A DNA stretch of 64,000 nt from Bradyrhizobium tropiciagri (GTDB lineage Bacteria; Pseudomonadota; Alphaproteobacteria; Rhizobiales; Xanthobacteraceae). The position numbers were made by a program, and so were the translations under genes. A model generated the notes under the pieces. It saw only the letters and a program-made list of their open reading frames with translations. It was not told the DNA's origin and did not search any database. Numbering within the stretch: position 1 is the stretch's first letter; every line of letters starts with the position of its first letter. Where the stretch lies: the NCBI RefSeq assembly GCF_018130545.1, contig NZ_JAFCKF010000001.1:248001-312000 (forward strand), read 5' to 3'. Shown piece by piece: positions 53,627 to 61,201 of the stretch.

Positions 53627-54046
53627 ATGCTGCGGGTGTCCCGCGACCTTTCGATCGACGAGAACGACATTGAGATTGTCTTCGTCCGTGCCTCCGGTCC
53701 GGGCGGGCAGAATGTCAACAAAGTCTCGACCGCGGCGCAGCTTCGCTTCGACACGCACAAGATCGCGCTGCCGCCGGACGCGGCGCAGCGGCTGGCGCGG
53801 CTCGCCGGCAGCCGCATGACCAAGGACGGCGTGATCGTGATCCAGGCGTTCCGCTTTCGCACCCAGGAACGCAATCGGGCCGATGCGATCGAACGGCTGC
53901 TCGAGATGTTGAAGGAAGCGATGGTGCGGCCGACACCGCGGAGGCCGACCAGGCCGACGCTCGGCTCCAAGCAGCGCCGGCTCGAAGGCAAGAAACGCCG
54001 CAGCGACATCAAGGCCGGCCGCGGCAGCCGTCGTTTCGACGACTAA
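53627..54046 (+). CDS. arfB: Alternative ribosome-rescue factor ArfB (peptidyl-tRNA hydrolase)
   Basis: 139 residues from the ATG at 53627 (MLRVSRDLSIDENDIEIVFVR). The GGQ motif is in ASGPGGQNVNKVST at about residue 28; it hydrolyses peptidyl-tRNA on ribosomes stalled without a stop codon. The C-terminal tail is basic (RPTPRRPTRPTLGSKQRRLE, GKKRRSDIKAG) and would enter the empty mRNA channel. Longer upstream starts run through repeat C and are rejected. Confidence 0.93.
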   Translation: MLRVSRDLSIDENDIEIVFVRASGPGGQNVNKVSTAAQLRFDTHKIALPPDAAQRLARLAGSRMTKDGVIVIQAFRFRTQERNRADAIERLLEMLKEAMVRPTPRRPTRPTLGSKQRRLEGKKRRSDIKAGRGSRRFDD

Positions 54047-54054
54047 GGAACCTC

Positions 54055-54083
54055 GGATGCAGCGCACACGCGGCGCTGCATCC
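54055..54083. terminator. Bidirectional hairpin between arfB and a small exported protein gene
   Basis: GGATGCAGCGC (54055-54065) and GCGCTGCATCC (54073-54083) pair perfectly around a 7-base loop. It lies between the convergent ends of arfB (54046) and the 54099 gene. No T-run is present on either side. Confidence 0.6.
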
Positions 54084-54098
54084 GGAATCCGAAAGCGC

Positions 54099-54413
54099 TC
54101 AGTACTTCTTCGCTCCAGGCGCCATCTCGGAACCACCGGACTTCGGTGACGTCGCGTGGCCGCTGCTGCTGCCGACCGTGCCCTTGCTGCCCGACTTGGC
54201 GCTGGTGCCGCTCTTCTGCGTCGGCGAAGTCGGCTGCGCCGCCATTTCCTCGTCGCCGCTGCCGGACATGCCGCCGCCCTGCTGGATGGTGCCGCTGCCC
54301 GTTGCACCGCCGCGAAGCTGGGTATTCGGGGTGGCCGTTCCCTGTGCCAGGACGGGGCCGGCCATCACGGCCGAGATGGCAAGGGCGAGCACGCTGGTTT
54401 TTGCAAACGTCAT
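54099..54413 (-). CDS. Small exported low-complexity protein
   Basis: 104 residues. The signal peptide (SVLALAISAVMAGPVLA) is cut near residue 24. The mature part is almost all Gly, Ser, Thr and Lys (GGATGSGTIQQGGGMSGSGD, KSGTSAKSGSKGTVGSSSGH), without recognisable domain, and ends PGAKKY. It is probably disordered and periplasmic. Its base use is normal for the window. The existence of the gene rests on the signal peptide and the frame. Confidence 0.6.
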   Translation of the reverse strand: MTFAKTSVLALAISAVMAGPVLAQGTATPNTQLRGGATGSGTIQQGGGMSGSGDEEMAAQPTSPTQKSGTSAKSGSKGTVGSSSGHATSPKSGGSEMAPGAKKY

Positions 54414-54714
54414 CCATTTCTCCTGGACTTTGATTGACGATGGACGGAGCGGCGCAGGTGTGCGCCGTTTGCAGCGCCGACCCTAAACCCCATCGTGCGA
54501 GACTAAATTTCCGCAAACGGCGCACACGCAATGCAAGCTGCGTCGTGTGGTGATCGTGCAGGGATTTCGCGGTCATTTTGCGGATTTGTCTTCCGCATAT
54601 GCGGCAACCAACGGTTCCGCGCCAGAACACCGCCCAGCTTTGTTCTGCTGTGAAACAGCCCGCTACTACCAACGGCCGATTTCAGCCTCCTACAGTCATC
54701 GCACAAAGGCGGTG
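54414..54714. other. Divergent promoter gap upstream of the cytochrome c gene
   Basis: About 300 bases between the 54099 gene (minus) and the cytochrome gene (plus). It is AT-richer than the flanks, with repeated TTTGCGGA and TTCCGCA-like words near 54505 and 54580-54605. No convincing gene or RNA was found. Promoters for both neighbours are expected here. Confidence 0.4.
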
Positions 54715-55134
54715 ATGTATATGACAAAACTGCGCGCAGGATGGACGGCAAGCACGACGATGGCGCTGGGATTTTGCAGCGCAATGCTTGCAGTGCAAAT
54801 CGCGAGCGCGCAGATGCCCCTGCCCACCGCCAAGCCGCCCGATGGGGCGACGCTGTTCAAGCAGCAATGCGCGACCTGCCACACGTCAAACACGTCGGAT
54901 CCCGTGCGGCAAGGACCGTCGCTCTTCAAGATCGTCGGCCGCCATGCCGGCAAGGCTGACGGTTTCAAATATTCCGCAGGCTTCGCCAAGGCTGATTTCG
55001 TCTGGGACGACGCCAAGCTCGATGCCTGGCTGACCAATCCGCAAGAGCTGATCCCCGGCGCCGTGATGGCCTACCGCCAGGCCAAGCCGGAAACCCGCGC
55101 CATGATCATCGCCTATCTGAAGGAATTGAACTGA
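54715..55134 (+). CDS. Monoheme cytochrome c family protein
   Basis: 139 residues from the ATG at 54715; a second ATG at 54721 is possible. A signal peptide (STTMALGFCSAMLAVQIASA) is cut near residue 36, sending it to the periplasm. The heme site is CATCH near residue 59; the sixth ligand is probably the Met in PGAVMAYRQ. Other class I marks are GPSLFKIVGRHAGKADGFKYS and the C-terminal YLKEL helix. It precedes the VOC gene directly and stands two genes before a GMC flavoprotein, for which it could take electrons. Confidence 0.92.
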   Translation: MYMTKLRAGWTASTTMALGFCSAMLAVQIASAQMPLPTAKPPDGATLFKQQCATCHTSNTSDPVRQGPSLFKIVGRHAGKADGFKYSAGFAKADFVWDDAKLDAWLTNPQELIPGAVMAYRQAKPETRAMIIAYLKELN

Positions 55135-55530
55135 ATGGCAAAGCCTGTGCATTCGATGATCCGCGTGTTCGACGAGGCCAAGGCGCTCGACTTCTATCGT
55201 CGCGCGTTCGGCCTCGAGATTGCGGACAATCTGCGCTTTCCAGACTTTGCGCTGATCTATCTGCGTCATCCGTCCTCGCCGTTCGAGGTCGAGCTCACGG
55301 TCAATTTCGATCGCAAGGAGCCCTACACGCTCGGCGACGGTTACGGCCATCTCGCCGTCATCGTCGACGACGTCGATGCCGAGCACGCGCGCTTCGAGCA
55401 GGAGAAACTGTCGCCCGGGCCGCTGCGCGACTTCAAGCATGACGGCAAGACGCTGGCGCGCTTCTTCTTCGTCGCAGATCCCGACGGCTACAAGATCGAG
55501 GTGATCCAGCGCGGCGGGCGCTTCGGCTAG
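55135..55530 (+). CDS. VOC family protein, lactoylglutathione lyase-like
   Basis: 131 residues, made of two beta-alpha-beta-beta-beta modules. Putative metal ligands are His in VHSMIRVFDEAKALDFYRRA, Glu in PFEVELTVNF, His in GYGHLAVIVDD and Glu in YKIEVIQ, matching the GloA set. It starts directly after the cytochrome stop. A glyoxalase, epimerase or isomerase role is possible. Its place in a probable dehydrogenase cluster suggests the substrate may be related to a sugar or its oxidation product. Confidence 0.85.
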   Translation: MAKPVHSMIRVFDEAKALDFYRRAFGLEIADNLRFPDFALIYLRHPSSPFEVELTVNFDRKEPYTLGDGYGHLAVIVDDVDAEHARFEQEKLSPGPLRDFKHDGKTLARFFFVADPDGYKIEVIQRGGRFG

Positions 55531-55568
55531 AGCATGGCAATCAAAACAAAAATCTTACGGAGGAAATC

Positions 55569-56117
55569 ATGAGAGAAATCGATCGACGCAACAAATATGA
55601 CCGGCGTGTGTTTCTCAAGGGCGCGGCCGTCACCGCGCCGGCAGTCGCGATCGCGACCTCGACCGGGCTCGGCATCACCGATGCATGGGCCGATGAGGCC
55701 GGTACGCTGACGCCGGCAACGATGAAGACGCTGCTCAAGGTGGCGCGCGACATCTATCCGCACGATTTCCTCGGCGACAGCTACTACATCACGGCGGTCA
55801 AGCCGTGGGATGACAAGGCGGCCAAGGATCCGGCGGTCAAATCACTGATCAATGACGGCGTCGCGCGGCTCGATCAGGCGGCCAATGACCGCCACAAGAT
55901 GCCTTACGCCCAGGTCGCCTGGGAAAACGATCGCATCGCGCTGCTGCAGCAGATCGAGCAAAGCGCGTTCTTCCAGAAGATCCGCGGCGACCTCATCGTC
56001 TCGCTCTACAACAACAAGGAGGTGTGGCCGAGGTTCGGCTACGAGGGCTCCTCCGCCGAGCATGGCGGCTACATCAAGCGCGGCTTCGCCGATATCGACT
56101 GGCTGCCGAAGGCTTGA
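55569..56117 (+). CDS. Tat-exported small subunit, gluconate 2-dehydrogenase gamma-like
   Basis: 182 residues. The N-terminus has a twin-arginine motif (DRRVFLKGAAVTAPAVAIA) and a signal ending near AWA. The body (TLTPATMKTLLKVARDIYPHDFLGD, later YNNKEVWPRFGYEGSSAEHGGYIKRGFADIDWLP) resembles subunit III of gluconate 2-dehydrogenase and the gamma subunit of FAD-glucose dehydrogenase. Those small subunits carry the flavoprotein across the membrane by hitch-hiking. It is followed after 29 bases by the GMC gene, which has no signal peptide of its own. Confidence 0.88.
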   Translation: MREIDRRNKYDRRVFLKGAAVTAPAVAIATSTGLGITDAWADEAGTLTPATMKTLLKVARDIYPHDFLGDSYYITAVKPWDDKAAKDPAVKSLINDGVARLDQAANDRHKMPYAQVAWENDRIALLQQIEQSAFFQKIRGDLIVSLYNNKEVWPRFGYEGSSAEHGGYIKRGFADIDWLPKA

Positions 56118-56146
56118 ACCGGACAACGAACGCTCGGGAGGACACA

Positions 56147-57715
56147 ATGGCAAAATTCGATCTGAATGACAGCGGCGTTGTCGTGATCGTCGGCTCCGGT
56201 GCCGGCGGCGGAACGCTCGGCAATGAGCTGGCGCAGAAGGGCATCAAGGTCGTGATCCTGGAAGCCGGCCCGCGTATCGAGAACCAGGACTTCATCAACG
56301 ATGAATGGGACAGCTTCACCCAGCTCGCCTGGTCCGACGCGCGCTCGACATCGGGCAGCTGGCGCGTCCATCAGGACTTTCCGGGCCTGCCGGCCTGGAT
56401 CGTGAAGGCGGTCGGCGGCTCGACCACGCATTGGGCCGGCGCGTCGCTGCGCTTCGACGAGCACGAGTTCAAGATCAAGTCGGCCTATGGCGGCATCCCC
56501 GGCGCCAACCTGTTGGACTGGCCGATCACGCTCGCCGAGATGGAGCCATGGTACGCCAAGGCCGAGGACAAGATGGGCGTCACCCGCACCAACGGCATCC
56601 CCGGACTGCCCGGCAACAACAACTTCAAGGTGATGGAGGCCGGCGCCAAGAAGCTCGGCTACAAGGAAGTGCACACCGGGCGGATGGCGATCAACAGCGA
56701 GCCGCGCGACGGCCGCGGCTCCTGCCAGCAGATCGGCTTCTGCTTCCAGGGCTGCAAGTCGGGCGCCAAATGGTCGACGCTCTACACCGAGATCCCGAAG
56801 GGCGAAGCCACCGGCAATCTCGAAGTGCGTCCCGGCAGCATGGTGATCAAGATCGAGCACGACCAGTCCGGCAAGGTCACGGGCGTGGTCTACGCCGATG
56901 CGACCGGCGCGACTCAGCGGCAGAAGGCCCGCGTGGTCGCGGTCGCCGGCAACTCGATCGAGAGCCCGCGGCTATTGCTCAACAGTGCCTCCAGCATGTT
57001 CCCGGACGGGCTCGCCAATTCATCCGGCCAGGTCGGCCGCAACTACATGCGGCACATGACCGGCAGCGTCTATGCGAGCTTCGAGAAGTCGGTGCACATG
57101 TATCGCGGCACCACGATGGCCGGCATCATTCGTGACGAGGCGAAGAACAATCCGAGCCGCGGCTTCGTCGGCGGCTACGAGATGGAGACGCTGTCGCTCG
57201 GCCTGCCCTTCATGGCCGCGTTCCTCAATCCCGGCGCCTGGGGCCGCAGCTTCACCAGCGCGATCGAGGGCTATCCGCGGATGGCCGGCATGTGGCTGGT
57301 CGGCGAGGACATGCCGCAGGAGACCAACCGCATCACGCTGGACCCGAAGATCAAGGACAAGTTCGGCATGCCGGTCGCCAGCGTGCATTTCGACGATCAT
57401 CCGAACGACGTCGCGATGCGCGATCACGCCTACAAGCAGGGCTCCGCGGTCTATGAGGCGGTCGGCGCCACCGTGACCTATCCGACGCCGCCCTACCCCT
57501 CGACCCACAACATGGGCACCAACCGGATGAGCGAAAAGCCGCGCGACGGCGTGGTCAACAAGTTCGGCCAGAGCCACGACATCAAGAACCTGTTCGTCTC
57601 CGACGGCAGCCAGTTCACATCAGGCGCGGCGTGCAACCCGACGCTGACGATCGTGTCGCTGGCGATCCGGCAAGCCGACCACATCGCCGGCGCGATGCAG
57701 CGCAAGGAGATCTAG
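56147..57715 (+). CDS. GMC-type flavoprotein dehydrogenase with putative [3Fe-4S] motif
   Basis: 522 residues from the ATG at 56147 with GGGAGG 8 bases ahead. The FAD motif VVIVGSGAGGGTLGNELA is at residues 9-26; the C-terminal GMC part has STHNMGTNRMS and SGAACNPTLTIVSLAIRQADHI. CQQIGFCFQGC at residues 193-203 has the Cys spacing C-x5-C-x3-C of the [3Fe-4S] site in Burkholderia FAD-glucose dehydrogenase. With the Tat small subunit and a cytochrome it should form a periplasmic dye-linked dehydrogenase for a sugar or alcohol. The substrate is unknown. A terminator follows. Confidence 0.9.
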   Translation: MAKFDLNDSGVVVIVGSGAGGGTLGNELAQKGIKVVILEAGPRIENQDFINDEWDSFTQLAWSDARSTSGSWRVHQDFPGLPAWIVKAVGGSTTHWAGASLRFDEHEFKIKSAYGGIPGANLLDWPITLAEMEPWYAKAEDKMGVTRTNGIPGLPGNNNFKVMEAGAKKLGYKEVHTGRMAINSEPRDGRGSCQQIGFCFQGCKSGAKWSTLYTEIPKGEATGNLEVRPGSMVIKIEHDQSGKVTGVVYADATGATQRQKARVVAVAGNSIESPRLLLNSASSMFPDGLANSSGQVGRNYMRHMTGSVYASFEKSVHMYRGTTMAGIIRDEAKNNPSRGFVGGYEMETLSLGLPFMAAFLNPGAWGRSFTSAIEGYPRMAGMWLVGEDMPQETNRITLDPKIKDKFGMPVASVHFDDHPNDVAMRDHAYKQGSAVYEAVGATVTYPTPPYPSTHNMGTNRMSEKPRDGVVNKFGQSHDIKNLFVSDGSQFTSGAACNPTLTIVSLAIRQADHIAGAMQRKEI

Positions 57716-57728
57716 GTCCCTCAAACTG

Positions 57729-57766
57729 AAGCGGCCTTGTCTCTCGGGACAAGGCCGCTTTTCTCT
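57729..57766 (+). terminator. Intrinsic terminator of the dehydrogenase cluster
   Basis: AAGCGGCCTTGTC (57729-57741) pairs perfectly with GACAAGGCCGCTT (57748-57760) over a 6-base loop and is followed by TTCTCT. It lies 13 bases after the GMC stop. It ends the 54715-57715 gene group. Confidence 0.9.
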
Positions 57767-57783
57767 GCGATGAATCCGAAAGT

Positions 57784-58095
57784 CTATTCGGCGGCGTCGA
57801 GGATAGGCGCCCCCCGGAATTCGGCGACCGAAGCTGTGCTCTGCGAGCGATAGATCAGACAGCAACAGCGCAACAGCGATGCGAAATTATTGACCTCGCC
57901 ATGATGGTTGAGGACCTCGCCATAGAGCGTGGTGACGAACTTGGCGACGCTCATGCCCTCTTTCGCCGCGATCTCCTCCAGCGTGTCCCAGAACGACATC
58001 TCCAGCCGAATCGAGGTGCAATGACCGCCGATCCGCAGCGACCGGGTCTGCGATTCGTAATTGCGCTGCGGCTGGTGCGAGAACAAATGGCACAT
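57784..58095 (-). CDS. Ribbon-helix-helix domain protein
   Basis: 103 residues. The core (SQTRSLRIGGHCTSIRLEMSFWDTLEEIAAKEGMSVAKFVTTLYGEV) fits the RHH_4 type: a short strand, then two helices, with the basic N-terminus. Cys occur in CHLF, HCTS and the run CCC. RHH proteins of this type are inferred to bind DNA or regulate partners, often as dimers. The start follows GGGAGGATAG with TTATAAT farther upstream, so it has its own promoter. Targets are unknown. Confidence 0.85.
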   Translation of the reverse strand: MCHLFSHQPQRNYESQTRSLRIGGHCTSIRLEMSFWDTLEEIAAKEGMSVAKFVTTLYGEVLNHHGEVNNFASLLRCCCLIYRSQSTASVAEFRGAPILDAAE

Positions 58096-58328
58096 GGCTA
58101 TCCTCCCGATCGAATTATAATTTTTCTAAACGATATACCCGCGCGTGGGGCCCCACAATCGCCACGTAGGACGTAGCCGGCGCACACACGAAGGTGAGCG
58201 TCTTCAAGGCGATAGGCCGGCTCCATCCCCAGCTAAAGGCAGCCATGACCGGGCTGCCCCATGCATTTGGCCGACGGGCCGACTAGAATGGTGCGAAGCC
58301 CTCGAACCCCGTCCAATCGCGCAAATCC

Positions 58329-60146
58329 ATGCCCGTCCGCCAGCTTCCCGAACAGCTCGTCAACCGCATCGCCGCCGGCGAAGTGGTCGAACGCCCTGCG
58401 AGCGTGGTCAAGGAGCTGGTCGAGAACGCGATCGACGCCGGCGCCAGCCGGATCGACGTCTTCACCGATGGCGGCGGACGGCGGCGGATCGGCATCACCG
58501 ACGATGGCGGCGGCATGACGCGATCGGACCTCGCGTTGGCGGTCGACCGCCACGCCACCTCCAAGCTCGACGACGAAGACCTGTTGCGCATCCGCACCCT
58601 CGGGTTCCGCGGCGAGGCGCTGCCGTCGATCGGCGCAGTGGCCAAGCTCGGCATCACCACGCGCCATGCCAGCGAGCCGCACGCCTGGTCGCTGGCGGTC
58701 GAGGGCGGCGAGAAGTCGGAAATCATGCCGGCCGCGCTCGGCCAGGGCACCCGCGTCGAGGTCAACGAGCTGTTCTACGCGACGCCGGCGCGGCTGAAAT
58801 TCCTCAAGACCGACCGCACCGAGGCCGAGGCGATCCGCGAGGTGGTGCGCCGCCTCGGCATGGCGCGGCCCGACATTGCCTTCACCCTGGCCGGCGAAGA
58901 GCGCGCGCCAGTGACCTGGGCCGCAGCCCTGCCCGGCGCGGCCGGCCGGCTGACCCGGCTCGGCGATATCCTCGGCGCGGATTTTCGCAGCTCCGCAATC
59001 GAGGTGCGCGCCGAGCGTGAGGGCGTGGTGGTCGAGGGCTTTGCCGCTGCGCCGTCGCTGACCCGCGCCAATGCGCTCGGGCAATATCTGTTCGTCAACG
59101 GCCGCCCGGTGCGCGACAAGCTGATCCTCGGCGCTGTGCGCGCGGCCTATTCCGACTATCTGCCGCGCGACCGCCATCCGGTGGTGGCGCTGTTCGTGAC
59201 CTGCGATCCGCAAGAGGTCGATGCCAATGTGCATCCGGCCAAGACCGAGGTGCGCTTCCGCAATGCCGGCCTGGTGCGCGCGCTGATCGTGCACGCACTG
59301 AAGGAGGGCCTGGCGCGCGAGGGCAGGCGCACCGCGGCCAACACCGCCGACGGCGCGACGTTACAGGCGTTCCGTCCGGCCTTCACGCCGCCGCGCCCGG
59401 GCAATTGGGACTGGCGCAGCTCGCCGTCCTATCCGGCTGGTCCGATGCGCGGCTTCGAAGGCGCGGCCGCAGCCGCCTTCGCCGAGCCCGGACAGGCCGC
59501 CTTCGATGTCGGCGCGCCGACCGCCGATGTCCGCTTCGAAGCCGCGCCCGCGCCTGACCTGCTCGACCGGCCGCTCGGCGCCGCGCGCACTCAGATCCAT
59601 GAGACCTACATCGTCTCGCAGACCCGCGACGGCCTCATCGTGGTCGACCAGCACGCCGCACATGAACGCATCGTCTATGAGAGACTGAAAGCTTCGCTGG
59701 CGAAGAACGGCGTGCAACGGCAAATCCTCTTGATCCCCGAGATCGTCGAGCTCGACGAGGCCACCGTCGAGAAACTGCTCGATCGCGCCGAGGAATTGGC
59801 GTCGTTCGGGCTCGCGATCGAGTCCTTCGGCCCCGGCGCGGTCGCCGTGCGCGAGACGCCCTCGCTGCTCGGCAAGGCCAATGCCGCCGGGCTGTTGCGC
59901 GACCTCGCCGAACACATGGCGGAATGGGACGAGGCGCTGCCGCTGGAGCGCCGGCTGATGCATGTCGCCGCCACCATGGCCTGCCACGGCTCGGTCCGCG
60001 CCGGCAGACGCCTCAAGCCGGAAGAGATGAACGCGCTGCTGCGCGAGATGGAAGACACCCCGAATTCCGGCCAGTGCAATCACGGCCGGCCGACCTATGT
60101 CGAGTTGAAGCTGAGCGACATCGAGAAGCTGTTCGGGCGGCGGTAG
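58329..60146 (+). CDS. mutL: DNA mismatch repair protein MutL
   Basis: 605 residues. The GHKL ATPase has VVKELVENAIDAGAS, ITDDGGGM and GFRGEALPSIGAVAKL near residues 30-105. The C-terminal endonuclease motif DQHA-x2-E-x4-E is present as VVDQHAAHERIVYE, with MACHGSVRAGRRL and QCNHGRPTYVEL as the other metal-binding motifs, so this MutL can nick DNA itself, as expected without MutH. A Pro/Ala linker covers about 340-415. Its 3' end is partly duplicated at 61145-61190. Confidence 0.96.
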   Translation: MPVRQLPEQLVNRIAAGEVVERPASVVKELVENAIDAGASRIDVFTDGGGRRRIGITDDGGGMTRSDLALAVDRHATSKLDDEDLLRIRTLGFRGEALPSIGAVAKLGITTRHASEPHAWSLAVEGGEKSEIMPAALGQGTRVEVNELFYATPARLKFLKTDRTEAEAIREVVRRLGMARPDIAFTLAGEERAPVTWAAALPGAAGRLTRLGDILGADFRSSAIEVRAEREGVVVEGFAAAPSLTRANALGQYLFVNGRPVRDKLILGAVRAAYSDYLPRDRHPVVALFVTCDPQEVDANVHPAKTEVRFRNAGLVRALIVHALKEGLAREGRRTAANTADGATLQAFRPAFTPPRPGNWDWRSSPSYPAGPMRGFEGAAAAAFAEPGQAAFDVGAPTADVRFEAAPAPDLLDRPLGAARTQIHETYIVSQTRDGLIVVDQHAAHERIVYERLKASLAKNGVQRQILLIPEIVELDEATVEKLLDRAEELASFGLAIESFGPGAVAVRETPSLLGKANAAGLLRDLAEHMAEWDEALPLERRLMHVAATMACHGSVRAGRRLKPEEMNALLREMEDTPNSGQCNHGRPTYVELKLSDIEKLFGRR

Positions 60147-60157
60147 TCTCTATCCCC

Positions 60158-60343
60158 GTCGTCCCGGGCAAGCCAACGGGTCGGCGCAGCGCGCCGCCCG
60201 ATGACAGGCTCCGCGCAACCCGGGACCCATAACCACCGAAGTCTGGTTTGAGAGAAGCCGGGGCCACTGCGCGCTTCTGCAATGCACATTTGTGATTATG
60301 GGTCCCTGCTCCCGTGCGCAATTGCGCACTAGGCAGGGACGAC
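60158..60343. repeat. Dispersed palindromic element, copy A5, with two inserted modules
   Basis: Starts GTCGTCCCGGGC at 60158 and ends GGGACGAC at 60343. The left loop holds a 40-base module (AACGGGTCGGCGCAGCGC, then CCCGATGACAGGCTCCGCGC) absent from copy A6. The right loop holds the GTGCGCAATTGCGCAC palindrome (60314-60329). CCATAACCACC and GATTATGG pair. It starts 12 bases after the mutL stop. Confidence 0.85.
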
Positions 60344-60352
60344 AGGGCCATC

Positions 60353-60970
60353 CTACGAATTCTGACGAGTGAAAACGTCCAGTGCCATGCGCAATTGCGC
60401 GATCCATTCATCGCCATCCTCGAACCCGCCGGCCGCGATCCGCTTGCAGACCTGATCGAGATCTTCACCATTGGCCTGATCCCCGGCCAATTGCCGCGCG
60501 ATCGCGACATAGCCGTCCGTCAGCAGCACCAGACCGGGCGCGCTCGCGTCGACATAGTTCTGCCGCGCACCGCGAAAGATGTCGATCGCCTCGTCATATC
60601 GGCCAAGCGCGAGATCGAAGGCGCCCACCAGCCAGGCGCCCGTTCCGAGCCGCAACGGCCCGAACCCCAGCTCCTGCACAAGATCCAGCGAACGCTCTGC
60701 AAGGTCGCGCGCCGCCAACAGATGATCCGACTTGATCGGCTCGTCCGGAACGCTCCAGCCCGGCCAGCAATCAGCCGCGGCGTTGAACGTCATCCGCTGC
60801 ACCACCTTGAGTGCTTCGTGCGCGTCGCCATCCAGCGTACCGCGACGGCGCTCAATCTGATCGCCGGCATCGCGCGCAGCGGCAAGCAGCGCCGCGTGGT
60901 CGCGCGTGCCGCGCAGATCCTTGACACGCATCTCCAGCTGAGTTGCGAGTTCGGCAAGAGTATCGGCCAT
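60353..60970 (-). CDS. Conserved protein of unknown function, helical repeat-like
   Basis: 205 residues from the ATG at 60970 (MADTLAELATQLEMRVKDL). It is mostly alpha-helical: paired helices such as DHLLAARDLAERSLDLVQELG and LGTGAWLVGAFDLALGRYDEAIDIFRGARQNYVDA look like tetratricopeptide-type units. No signal or membrane segment is found, so it is cytoplasmic. The last 20 codons contain the palindrome GCGCAATTGCGC at 60389-60400, the same module as in nearby repeat A5. No function is assigned. Open frame upstream of 60970 is repeat-derived. Confidence 0.7.
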   Translation of the reverse strand: MADTLAELATQLEMRVKDLRGTRDHAALLAAARDAGDQIERRRGTLDGDAHEALKVVQRMTFNAAADCWPGWSVPDEPIKSDHLLAARDLAERSLDLVQELGFGPLRLGTGAWLVGAFDLALGRYDEAIDIFRGARQNYVDASAPGLVLLTDGYVAIARQLAGDQANGEDLDQVCKRIAAGGFEDGDEWIAQLRMALDVFTRQNS

Positions 60971-61093
60971 GGTTCGCCCCGAACACCATGAATCGGTCGT
61001 ATGGTGGATGAGCCCGACGGCTCCGCGCGTCGCGCGGCCCGATGACAGGCTCCTTCCGGAGCCCAGCATAAGGTCAGGGGACGCTGGTTCGCC

Positions 61094-61150
61094 CTACACT
61101 TTCTCGCGAAGAAAGACGAATTCCGTGTCGTCATACGCCGCCGCTCGAGC
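61094..61150 (-). pseudogene. Remnant of an rsmD-like 3' end
   Basis: On the minus strand the fragment reads RAAAYDDTEFVFLREKV and a TAG stop. The intact rsmD ends RRAYDDTEFVFLRSAATP. Eleven residues are identical in a row (AYDDTEFVFLR). No upstream part of the gene remains. It joins the mutL remnant at the shared word CTCGAGCT. Confidence 0.75.
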
Positions 61151-61190
61151 TGAACCTGAGCGTTATCGAGAAGCTGTCCGGGCGGAGATT
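61145..61190 (+). pseudogene. Remnant of the mutL 3' end
   Basis: On the plus strand the fragment reads ELNLSVIEKLSGRR, against VELKLSDIEKLFGRR and a stop at the end of intact mutL. The stop codon is lost by change of the last bases. The sequence after it (GTCTCTATCCCGTCGTCCCG) equals the sequence after intact mutL apart from one base, so the copy included the start of the A repeat. Confidence 0.75.
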
Positions 61191-61201
61191 GTCTCTATCC
61201 C

